Assembly (NCBI RefSeq): GCF_030530945.1
Contig: NZ_JAUMTZ010000006.1
Span: 42,271 to 106,270, forward strand
Source of the DNA: Kocuria sp.
GTDB lineage: Bacteria > Actinomycetota > Actinomycetes > Actinomycetales > Micrococcaceae
DNA length: 64,000 bases
Direction of reading: 5' to 3'
Below, piece by piece: positions 8,117-15,840 of this stretch; the stretch's first letter is position 1; the number at the start of each line of letters is the position of its first letter. The translations under genes were made by a program, and so were the position numbers. A model generated the notes under the pieces. The model was given only the letters and a program-made list of their open reading frames with translations. It had not been told where the DNA came from and searched no databases.

Positions 8117-9277
8117 TCACGCCACGCCGGTGTTGAACGCGAGCCCCAGCAGGTAGGTGGCGATCGCGGCGCCGTAGCCGATCGCCAGCTGGCGCAGTCC
8201 GCGCTTCAGGGGGGAGGCCCCGGAGAGCAGACCCACGAAACCGCCCGTGACCAGCAGCGCGGCCCCCACCAGCAGCATTCCCACGAGCAGTGCCGTGCCA
8301 CCCCCGAGCCCGAAGAGGTAGGGCAGGATCGGGATGATCGCACCAGAGGCGAAGAAGCAGAAGCTCGACGCCGCCGCGCCCAGGTCCGTGCCCAGCGCCT
8401 CGTGGCCCCCGTCCACGGGGGTGTCCCCGGCGGCGTCGGACGCCAGGGCACGGCGGGCCTTCTCGTCCTGGAAGGACAGGGACGGGTCGCAGTCGCAGTC
8501 GTGGTATCCCAGCCGCTCGGCGGCGCGGTGCTCGGCGGCCTCCTCGCTCATGCCGCGGGCGCGGTATATCAGCGTCAGCTCGTTCGCGTCGAGATCCAGG
8601 GACGGCGCCACCTGCAGGGTCACCTGGGTGGGCTGCGAGGCGTCCAGGAGCTCACGCTGCGAGCGCACCGAGACGAACTCGCCGGCACCCATGGACAGCG
8701 CCCCGGCGAGCAGCCCGGCGACGCCGGAGAACAGCACCATGGAGCTCGCCGTGCCGGTGGCGCCCACCCCCATCACCAGGGCCAGGTTGGACACGAGGCC
8801 GTCGTTGGCGCCGAAGACCGCTGCCCGGAAGTTGCCGGAGAGCCGGGTGCGCCCGTCCGTGGCGAGGGCGCGGATGATCTCCTCGTGCACCGCCTCGTCC
8901 GCGGCCATGGCGGCGGTGGCGTCCGGGTCCTCGCGGTAGGGGGAGCGTGACTCGGCGCGCTGGAGCAGGGCGAGGACGAACACGGAGCCCACGTGCTTGG
9001 CCAGGAACATGAGGACTCTCGCCCGCAGCGCGGGACGTGCCGTGCGTTCGGCGTGGGGGCCCAGCAGCCGGCGCCAGTGCTCGGCGTGGCGGCCCTCTCC
9101 CTCGGCCACGCGGTGCAGGATCTCCGCGTGGCGTCCGGAGCTGTGGCGGGCCAGGTGCTCGTAGGTGGCGGCCTCGGCGAGCTCGTCCGCGAGGTAGTGC
9201 CGCCAGCGCCGGATCTGGGCGGGCGTGGGGTCGGTGTGCGGTGTGGTGGCGGGGGTGTCGGTGCTGTGCGCTGGCAT
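8117..9277 (-). CDS. Ferritin-like domain fused to VIT1/CCC1-family iron/manganese transporter
   Basis: This 386-residue protein has two parts. Residues about 18-150 form a ferritin/rubrerythrin-like four-helix domain with Glu/His metal-ligand patterns (EAATYEHLA, EGEGRHAEHW, DEAVHEEII). Residues about 155-386 are a VIT1/CCC1-type membrane domain opening with RAAVFGANDGLVSNLALVMGV and containing about five helices; a cytosolic helical segment (residues 215-290) carries an HDCDCD cluster. Such fusions move Fe(II) or Mn(II) across the membrane and are thought to sense or load metal through the soluble domain. A TAGGAT box lies eight bases before the ATG, suggesting a leaderless message. No iron-regulator site is recognised. 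Confidence 0.9.
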   Translation of the reverse strand: MPAHSTDTPATTPHTDPTPAQIRRWRHYLADELAEAATYEHLARHSSGRHAEILHRVAEGEGRHAEHWRRLLGPHAERTARPALRARVLMFLAKHVGSVFVLALLQRAESRSPYREDPDATAAMAADEAVHEEIIRALATDGRTRLSGNFRAAVFGANDGLVSNLALVMGVGATGTASSMVLFSGVAGLLAGALSMGAGEFVSVRSQRELLDASQPTQVTLQVAPSLDLDANELTLIYRARGMSEEAAEHRAAERLGYHDCDCDPSLSFQDEKARRALASDAAGDTPVDGGHEALGTDLGAAASSFCFFASGAIIPILPYLFGLGGGTALLVGMLLVGAALLVTGGFVGLLSGASPLKRGLRQLAIGYGAAIATYLLGLAFNTGVA

Positions 9278-9285
9278 GACACGCG

Positions 9286-9291
9286 ATCCTA
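9286..9291 (-). promoter_or_regulatory. -10 box of the VIT1 gene (leaderless)
   Basis: TAGGAT on the minus strand is followed by eight bases and the ATG at 9277. It lies in the 76-bp gap after the SNF2 gene, so the VIT1 gene is probably transcribed on its own. Confidence 0.5.
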
Positions 9292-9353
9292 CGGAGCCGG
9301 GGCGAACCGTGATTTCGGGAGGCCGAATGCACGGGTCCGCGGTGGGAGGCGGG

Positions 9354-12344
9354 TCACAGGCCCACGAGGGAGCGGATGTCGTCCGCGTCGAGGGCGGCGG
9401 AGAACACGCGCTCGTCGTCGAGCACCGCGGAGAACAGGTCCGCCTTGCGGGCCTTGAGCTCCATGACCTTCTCCTCGATCGTGTTCTCGGCGACCATGCG
9501 GTAGACCATGACCTTGCGGGTCTGCCCGATCCGGTGGGTGCGGTCCACCGCCTGGTTCTCCGCAGCGGGGTTCCACCAGGGGTCCAGCAGGAAGCAGTAG
9601 TCGGCCTCGGTGAGGTTGATCCCGAAGCCGCCCGCCTTGAGGCTCACCAGGAACACGGGGGCGTCCCCGCCGCGGAACCGGTCCAGGGCGGCCTCACGGT
9701 CGCGGGTGCCGCCGTCCAGGTAGCTGTAGGCGATCCCGGCCTCGTCCAGGCGCCGGGCCACGATCTTGAGGAAGCTCGTGAACTGGCTGAAGACCAGGGG
9801 CCGGTGGCCCTCCTGCAGCAGCTGGGGGAGCTGCTCGAAGAGCACGTCCAGCTTGGAGGAGGGCACGGTGGACTCCGGGTCCGCCAGGGCGGGGTCCAGG
9901 GCGAGCATCCGCAGGGTGGTCAGCGACTGGAAGATGGTGAAGCGGTTCCTGTCGAAGTCCCGCAGCAGCCCCAGGATCTTGGCCCGCTCGCGCTGCAGCC
10001 GGCGGTCGTAGGCGCTGCGGTGTTCGGGGTTCAGCTCCACGGGCAGCACGTGCTCGAGCTTGGGGGGCAGCTGCAGGTCCACGTCCGCCTTCGTGCGGCG
10101 CAGCATGAACGGCTTCATCCGGGCGCGCAGCCGGGCCAGCGCCTCCGGGTCCATGGCTCGCTCGATGGGTCGCTGGTAGTGCTCCGTGAAGCGTTTGCGG
10201 GAGGGGAAGAGACCCGGGGCGGTGAGGGACAGCAGGGACCACAGCTCCGAGAGGCTGTTCTCCATGGGGGTGCCCGTGATCGCCAGGCGGGTGCGGGCCC
10301 GCAGGTTCTTCACCGCGCGGTACGCCTTGGTGCGGGGGTTCTTCACGAACTGCGCCTCGTCCATCACCACGCCGGCCCACTCCACGTCCCGGTAGGCGTC
10401 CGCGTCCAGGCGCAGCAGGGCGTAGGAGGTCAGCACCACGCGGGACGAGGCGGCGGCCGCGGCCACGGAGTCCCTGGTGGTGCGCAGCACGGTGGCCGGC
10501 AGCGACGGCGCGAAGCGGCGCAGCTCCGCAGACCAGTTGGCCACCACGGAGGTGGGCGCCACCACCAGGAAGGGCGGCAGCTGCGGGTCCCGGGAGACGG
10601 ACCGCAGCATCGCGGCGATGGTCTGCACGGTCTTGCCCAGGCCCATGTCGTCCGCGAGCACCCCGCCGAGCTCATGCTCCCACAGGAAGCAGAGCCAGCG
10701 GTAGCCCTCGTACTGGTAGGGGCGAAGCGTGGCCCGCAGGGTCTCGGGCGCCGGGGGAGAGGGGACCTCGTCCAGGTGGGCGAGCGCACGCACGCCCTCC
10801 CGCCAGCGCTCGGCCTGGTGCGTGTCCGTGGCAATGTCCTCGAACTGCTCCCACAGGCTCGTCTGGTAGCGGTTCAGTGCGAGCGGGGCGCTGCGGTCCT
10901 CCTGCAGGGTGCGGGCCTCGGCGATCAGGGTGCGCAGCCGGGTGAACTCCGGCCGGTCCAGGGAGAAGTAGGAGCCGTCCCGCAGCAGCATCACGTCCTG
11001 GCCCCGGTCCAGGGCCTGGAAGATCTCGGAGAACGGGAGGTAGTGCTCACCCACCCTCACGGTCACCCCGAGCCCGAACCAGTCGTGGTGCTCCGTGGGG
11101 GCGGTGGAGACCGTGATCTCGGTGGGTTCGGTGACCTCCCGGTACACGGGGGTTCCGCCGGTCTCCTCGATCCGCAGGTCCGGGATCCGGCGCAGCTGCG
11201 GCAGCCAGGTGCGCAGCAGCGTGAGGGCGTCCTGGGCGGCGTAGGAGCTGCGCCTGAAGTCCAGCTCCGGGACCCTGCGGTGCACGGCCTGGACCATGGA
11301 GGACTCCCAGCGGGCCTCGCGGGCCACGGGTTCGTCCCCCAGCGGGTCCAGCGGCCGGAACGGCAGCCGCACGCGCTCCCGGCCCTTCTGGTACTCCCAC
11401 TCCCACTCGACGCGCTCGGTGAGGTCGTCGTGGTGGACCGTGAGCACGAACTCGGGATCCGCCACCTGCGGCAGCACCAGGGACTCCTCCTGGGCGGTCA
11501 CGCGCATGCTCTGGTGCAGGCGCGGGAAGTAGGTCTCGAAGAACTCCTCGACCCCGTCCCGCGGCACGGTGAGGGACTCGGCCCGGTCCAGGAACGACCG
11601 CTGCTGCTGGTTCAGCCGGGTCCCGAGCACCACGAGGTGCAGGGGGAAGCGGTTGAGGTCCTCCGCGGCGGCCAGCTCCTGGGGGGTGGCCTCCGGGTGG
11701 AACAGCCCGTGACCGGGCTCGCCGATGATCCGGGCCCAGCGCAGCGGGATCTCCTGCTCGCCCACGATCAGCTGCGGACGCAGGGAGAGCTCGCCGCCGT
11801 CCCCGGACTCCACGCGCACTTCGAAGCGCCCGTCCCGGTCCAGGACCACGGGGGCCCCTGTGCCCCGGGAGACCACGGGGATGCCCAGGCCCTCGGCCCG
11901 GGCCAGGATGGGCCACAGCAGGGGGGAGGTGTAGCGCTCCATGTGCAGCTGGTGGCGGTCCGCCGCGTAGCTGCCGCGGTGGGACTCGGACAGCGCCCGC
12001 AGCTCCTCGAACCAGTCCAGCTGCTCGGGCCCCAGGACCCCGGCCCGGGCGTGGGAGGCCAGGTTCCCCCAGTCGATCCCGGTGTGCACCCAGCCGCGCC
12101 GCCCGCGCAGCACCGGCCGCGCGGTGAGGGTCAGGGGCGTCTCCTCGGGTGACGTCTGCCACGCCCGCGGGGAGCGGTTCTGCACCCGGGCCAGGTCCAT
12201 CTCCAGGGCCACGGCGGGTCCGGAGTCCGGGTCCGCGACCACGCGGCCGCCGTCCGCGCCGGGCACGATCCGGGAGAGCTCGCTGCGCCAGTCCCGCTCC
12301 GCTCCCGGCACGCGGGCATCCGTGAACTGCGCAGCACCATCCAT
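9354..12344 (-). CDS. SNF2-family DEAD/DEAH-like ATPase (HelZ-like)
   Basis: This 996-residue protein carries a C-terminal SNF2/Swi2 motor (about residues 540-990). Visible are DDMGLGKT (Walker A, Lys571), DEAQ (Walker B, Asp662-Glu663), TGTPMEN, LVFSQFTSF, and the late motif region DPWWNPAAENQAVDRTHRIGQ. The roughly 540-residue N-terminal part is the SNF2-associated region of large bacterial SNF2 proteins such as mycobacterial HelZ; I see no zinc-finger cysteines in it. SNF2 motors translocate on double-stranded DNA and remodel protein-DNA complexes; bacterial members occur in repair, transcription and phage-defence systems. The start is ATG 12344, seven bases after TACCGT (leaderless pattern). 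It is divergent from the 1042-residue gene at 12577 across 232 bp, suggesting joint function. No methylase, nuclease or defence partner lies nearby. Confidence 0.93.
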   Translation of the reverse strand: MDGAAQFTDARVPGAERDWRSELSRIVPGADGGRVVADPDSGPAVALEMDLARVQNRSPRAWQTSPEETPLTLTARPVLRGRRGWVHTGIDWGNLASHARAGVLGPEQLDWFEELRALSESHRGSYAADRHQLHMERYTSPLLWPILARAEGLGIPVVSRGTGAPVVLDRDGRFEVRVESGDGGELSLRPQLIVGEQEIPLRWARIIGEPGHGLFHPEATPQELAAAEDLNRFPLHLVVLGTRLNQQQRSFLDRAESLTVPRDGVEEFFETYFPRLHQSMRVTAQEESLVLPQVADPEFVLTVHHDDLTERVEWEWEYQKGRERVRLPFRPLDPLGDEPVAREARWESSMVQAVHRRVPELDFRRSSYAAQDALTLLRTWLPQLRRIPDLRIEETGGTPVYREVTEPTEITVSTAPTEHHDWFGLGVTVRVGEHYLPFSEIFQALDRGQDVMLLRDGSYFSLDRPEFTRLRTLIAEARTLQEDRSAPLALNRYQTSLWEQFEDIATDTHQAERWREGVRALAHLDEVPSPPAPETLRATLRPYQYEGYRWLCFLWEHELGGVLADDMGLGKTVQTIAAMLRSVSRDPQLPPFLVVAPTSVVANWSAELRRFAPSLPATVLRTTRDSVAAAAASSRVVLTSYALLRLDADAYRDVEWAGVVMDEAQFVKNPRTKAYRAVKNLRARTRLAITGTPMENSLSELWSLLSLTAPGLFPSRKRFTEHYQRPIERAMDPEALARLRARMKPFMLRRTKADVDLQLPPKLEHVLPVELNPEHRSAYDRRLQRERAKILGLLRDFDRNRFTIFQSLTTLRMLALDPALADPESTVPSSKLDVLFEQLPQLLQEGHRPLVFSQFTSFLKIVARRLDEAGIAYSYLDGGTRDREAALDRFRGGDAPVFLVSLKAGGFGINLTEADYCFLLDPWWNPAAENQAVDRTHRIGQTRKVMVYRMVAENTIEEKVMELKARKADLFSAVLDDERVFSAALDADDIRSLVGL

Positions 12345-12351
12345 GGCGTCC

Positions 12352-12357
12352 ACGGTA
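12352..12357 (-). promoter_or_regulatory. -10 box of the SNF2 gene (leaderless)
   Basis: TACCGT on the minus strand is followed by seven bases and the ATG at 12344. Confidence 0.4.
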
Positions 12358-12518
12358 CCGTCCGGTGCGGACACGGGAACGGGCCGGACGCGCGGGGGCC
12401 GGGCGTGCGGCGTCGTCGTGCGACGGGCGCCCGGCGGGAGCGCACCAGCGGGGCGGGCGGTGACACCGGGGCGCCCCGCCAGGGCGGAGGGCGCGCCGGG
12501 GAGCCGCGCGCGGGAACT

Positions 12519-12524
12519 TATACT
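12519..12524 (+). promoter_or_regulatory. -10 box of the 1042-residue protein gene
   Basis: TATACT is 52 bases before the GTG start and gives a leader of about 45 nt that includes the GGAGG ribosome site. It lies in the same 232-bp gap as the SNF2 promoter. Confidence 0.55.
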
Positions 12525-12576
12525 CGGGAGCGGACTGTGACGACCAAGAGCGCCCCGCGGCGCAGACGGAGGATTT

Positions 12577-15500
12577 GTGGCTGACGCTGCCGGTTTCCAC
12601 ACGGGAGACCACGCGATTGCATCCGGACCCCGGGAGGTCGAGTACCTGCGGTGGAACGACGCCGTGGCCCGTGCCTTCTTCGGCCCCCGTGCGGCGGGTG
12701 AGCTGGTCCAGCTGGACCTGGACGAGAAGATGCTCGAGCAGATCGGCGCGGAGTTCGGCCTGGACGGGCCGTCCACCCTGCGGGCGCTCGCGGACTCCGT
12801 GACCCCGCTGCTCGTCACCGACGGCTCACGGCGCTCGGTGTTCGACGCCTTCAACAAGCTCACCGAGGTCTGGTACCGGATGTCCCGGCGCCAGCTCGAG
12901 GACCTCACGAAGATCGGTCCGCCGCCCATCGTGGCGCTGCTGGCGCTGCTCTCCCTGGCGGGGCGGCACATGTCCGCGCTCGCCGCGCGCACGGGCAAGA
13001 AGTCCGTGTCCACGTTCTACCTGCCCCTGGCCGTGCTGCTGCAGGCGGGGCAGGAGAACGTCAAGGCCCTGGAGGCCGCGGTGCGCAAGGACACCGAGAC
13101 GTACTGGGACGCGCTGCGCTACTGGCTCGAGGCCTTCGACGGCCAGCTGGGCCTGCCCTCCGCCTACGCCGTGAACCACCGGCCCGTGGGGCTCGCGCTG
13201 TCCCAGACCCTGTTCGGCCCGTCCGAGCTGCGCCAGCTCCACCAGCTGTTCGAGGACCTGGAGCTGACCACCGCCCAGGGGATGAGCGCGCAGGAGCTCG
13301 GCATCTACGTGGACTTCTGGCTCGACATCGCGGACACGGACGTGTCCAAGTCCATGCGCAGCATCTGGTCCAACCCGCTCACCCGGGACCCCGCGCTGCA
13401 GGTGGCGCTGGCCCAGCTGGACGCCTGGGAGTCCGCGCCGGACGACGACGCCGTCCCCGCCCCCCGCGGCTCCCGCCACCTGGGCTCGCGCAGCCCCGGG
13501 CTGTCCCTCACGGACGGCACGGACTACGTGGGCAACCCCGTGTACGAGCTGGGGTTCGTGGTGCCCAAGCGCCTGGTGCCCGGGCGCGAGGTGGACCTCG
13601 CGACCACCGCCGGGCCGCGGACCATGTTCCTGAACTACATCGGGGACGCCTTCCTGGGGATCTCCGCGTACGCCGCCCGGATGACCAGCGAGACGCTGCT
13701 CAGCGGCCAGCTCACCGTCACCGTGGGGGAGCTGAGCCTCACCCGCAACCCGCGCCCGGTGGTGGTCTTCGCCAAGGACGCCTACTCGGACACGTTCCTG
13801 TCCGTGGACCACGTGCCCGCCGCGTGGCCCTGCCGCATCATGGTCCGCGACGAGCCGGAGTGGGTGGACCAGGTCCGGGCCATCCTGGACGACTCCGCCT
13901 CCCCGGACTACCGGGTGGTGGGCCCGGGGGAGAACGGCGTGGCCGAGGGCTGGGTGCTCTTCGACGACGTCCAGGTGCTGCGCGCCGGGGACCCGGCGCT
14001 GACCGTCAACGACAACTTCTCCGCGCTCGTGCCCCGGCTCGTGCCCGCCATCACCCTGTCCGGCGGGCTGCGGATCCCCGGTGACGTGGAGCGCTTCTCC
14101 GCGCTGCGCCCGCCCCAGCTCACCGTGACCTCCGACAGCGACGACCCCCTGTCCGTGGAGTGCGAGTGGCGCAACCCCCACTCGTTCAAGCTCATGAGCA
14201 CCAAGCTCACGGCCCCGCGCGTGCCTCCGTTCCAGGTGAGTCTGGGCGCCACGGAGCTGGCCCAGGAGGACGGACACCTCAAGCCGAACGACTACACCCT
14301 GGTGCTGCGCTCCGGGCGCACCGTCAAGCAGCGCCTGGAGTTCCGTGTGCGGGACAGCTCGTACTACATCACCCAGCGCTCGCTGGGCTACGAGGGCGAG
14401 ATGGTGCACGTGGCCGAGGAGACCCTGTGGCCCGTCACCGCGGTCACCCGGGACGAGCTGCCCGAGGAGTACGTCCAGGGCTCGTTCGACAACATGGCGG
14501 CCTTCGAGCCGGAGGACTCCGGCACGGACGCGCCGGAGGTTCCCGAGGTGGCGGGCTGGGAGTCCGCCGAGGGGCAGATGTTCCCGGAGCGCAGCAACGA
14601 GCTGCCCCCCGCCGCGGACGTCTCGTGCATGGTCACGGGGCGGCACAAGGTGGTCCTGCCCCCCATGGACCCCAAGGCCAGGGCGCCGTGGGTGTTCGGG
14701 CGGTGCAAGTTCTGCGGGCTCACCAAGCGCTACCCGGGCCGGCTCACCAAGCTCTCCGCGGTGGGTCAGACCGGTTCCGTGGAGGCACTGCAGTTCATCG
14801 GCCCGGACGAGGGTGAGTACCCCGGCTCGTGGGCGCCCTTCAAGGACATGCTCACGTTCCTGGGCGGCGGCAAGCGTTCGAGCCTGTCGATCGTGGCCCG
14901 CCAGCTCGAGGACTCGGAGCGGTTCGAGGAGTGGTTCGTGGGCCACCTGCAGGCCCTCGGCTTCCTGGAGGTGATCCGGGACGAGAGCTGGACGGTGCGC
15001 CGCTGGCAGGTGTGCTCCCCGGCGCTGACCCAGCTGGTGGACGGCTCCGTGCTGCTCACCGGTGGGTGGAAGGCGGAGCAGGAGGAGGCCGTGACCCGGG
15101 CCGCCGCGGCCCAGGGGAGCGAGGCGGTGCTGCTCTCCCCGGAGGACCACGCAACCACCATGCTCCAGGACGTGGACCTCGACGCGCTGAGCAGGTCCCT
15201 GCCCGGCGGCATGTGCGACGTGGTCTACGACGCCGGGCCCGTGATGCTGGACACCCTCCCGCCCCTGTCCACCGTGGTGGCGGGCCTGCCCCTGCGCGAG
15301 ATGCAGTACAACGGGGTGGCCGAGCGCTTCGTGCCGGCGGACGCCACGTGGGAGGCCACCGAGGACCGCAACCAGCCGGGGCTGTACCGGATCAACCACC
15401 ACCACAAGACGCGCTACGTCTACCGCACCGCGGAGGACGTGGACTCGGGCCACGCCCGTTTCGTGTCCTCAGGGCTGGGCAAGCACCTGGCCGCACGGGA

Positions 15501-15705
15501 CCTCGGCACGCCGCTGGTCAGCTACGACCCCGAGCTGCGGCTGCTGTCCGTGCCCATCGGCGCGGCCCTGCCCGGGCTCTACGCGCGGGCCGCCGTGCTG
15601 TGCTCCGGGCTGCTGCCCACGCTCGTGGACGAGGACTTCTCCCTGAACTACGGGGACGTCTCCGAGGAGTTCGCCGCGGCTCTGGTGTCCAAGCTCCTGG
15701 GCTGA
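12577..15705 (+). CDS. Large uncharacterised protein with candidate zinc site, partner of the SNF2 gene
   Basis: I do not recognise this 1042-residue soluble protein. The N-terminal third (about 1-280) is helical. The middle (about 310-640) looks beta-rich with repeated strand patterns. A candidate zinc site follows: Cys684 and His690 (SCMVTGRH) with Cys710-x-x-Cys713 (RCKFCG). A winged-helix-like segment may lie at about 740-810 (EEWFVGHLQALGFLEV), and the C-terminal 150 residues contain an unusual INHHHKTRY. There is no signal peptide, membrane helix or obvious nuclease motif. The start is GTG with GGAGG four bases upstream, and codon use matches the neighbours, so it is a real gene. The shared divergent promoter region with the SNF2 ATPase suggests a two-gene module acting on nucleic acid. 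That is inference from arrangement and the zinc and wing-like features. Confidence 0.85.
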   Translation: MADAAGFHTGDHAIASGPREVEYLRWNDAVARAFFGPRAAGELVQLDLDEKMLEQIGAEFGLDGPSTLRALADSVTPLLVTDGSRRSVFDAFNKLTEVWYRMSRRQLEDLTKIGPPPIVALLALLSLAGRHMSALAARTGKKSVSTFYLPLAVLLQAGQENVKALEAAVRKDTETYWDALRYWLEAFDGQLGLPSAYAVNHRPVGLALSQTLFGPSELRQLHQLFEDLELTTAQGMSAQELGIYVDFWLDIADTDVSKSMRSIWSNPLTRDPALQVALAQLDAWESAPDDDAVPAPRGSRHLGSRSPGLSLTDGTDYVGNPVYELGFVVPKRLVPGREVDLATTAGPRTMFLNYIGDAFLGISAYAARMTSETLLSGQLTVTVGELSLTRNPRPVVVFAKDAYSDTFLSVDHVPAAWPCRIMVRDEPEWVDQVRAILDDSASPDYRVVGPGENGVAEGWVLFDDVQVLRAGDPALTVNDNFSALVPRLVPAITLSGGLRIPGDVERFSALRPPQLTVTSDSDDPLSVECEWRNPHSFKLMSTKLTAPRVPPFQVSLGATELAQEDGHLKPNDYTLVLRSGRTVKQRLEFRVRDSSYYITQRSLGYEGEMVHVAEETLWPVTAVTRDELPEEYVQGSFDNMAAFEPEDSGTDAPEVPEVAGWESAEGQMFPERSNELPPAADVSCMVTGRHKVVLPPMDPKARAPWVFGRCKFCGLTKRYPGRLTKLSAVGQTGSVEALQFIGPDEGEYPGSWAPFKDMLTFLGGGKRSSLSIVARQLEDSERFEEWFVGHLQALGFLEVIRDESWTVRRWQVCSPALTQLVDGSVLLTGGWKAEQEEAVTRAAAAQGSEAVLLSPEDHATTMLQDVDLDALSRSLPGGMCDVVYDAGPVMLDTLPPLSTVVAGLPLREMQYNGVAERFVPADATWEATEDRNQPGLYRINHHHKTRYVYRTAEDVDSGHARFVSSGLGKHLAARDLGTPLVSYDPELRLLSVPIGAALPGLYARAAVLCSGLLPTLVDEDFSLNYGDVSEEFAAALVSKLLG

Positions 15706-15712
15706 CACGCGG

Positions 15713-15743
15713 GGCGGCGGGGGCGCGTTGCGAGCCCGCCGCC
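15713..15743 (+). terminator. Hairpin after the 1042-residue gene, overlapping the betT promoter
   Basis: GGCGGCGGG (15713-15721) pairs perfectly with CCCGCCGCC (15735-15743). The 13-base loop contains the betT -35 hexamer, so terminator and promoter overlap. Confidence 0.55.
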
Positions 15744-15757
15744 GCCGTCCCTACAGT
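15728..15757 (+). promoter_or_regulatory. betT: betT promoter (TTGCGA, 18 bp, TACAGT)
   Basis: TTGCGA at 15728-15733 and TACAGT at 15752-15757 have an 18-bp spacer. This is one of few promoters here with a recognisable -35. The start would be near 15764, leaving a leader of about 75 nt without a strong ribosome site before the betT ATG. Confidence 0.5.
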
Positions 15758-15840
15758 GGAAGCGCCTGCACTGCCCACCCCGTGGCAGCTCGACGCCTCG
15801 ACCCCGGGTCGCCCTCGTCCGGCCCAGCGACGAACCGCAC

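Noticed and set aside
9354..15705. Zorya, DISARM, BREX or Druantia system
   Set aside because: Only a SNF2 ATPase is shared. MotAB-like proteins, DUF1998 or PLD proteins, PglZ/PglX and methylases are absent.
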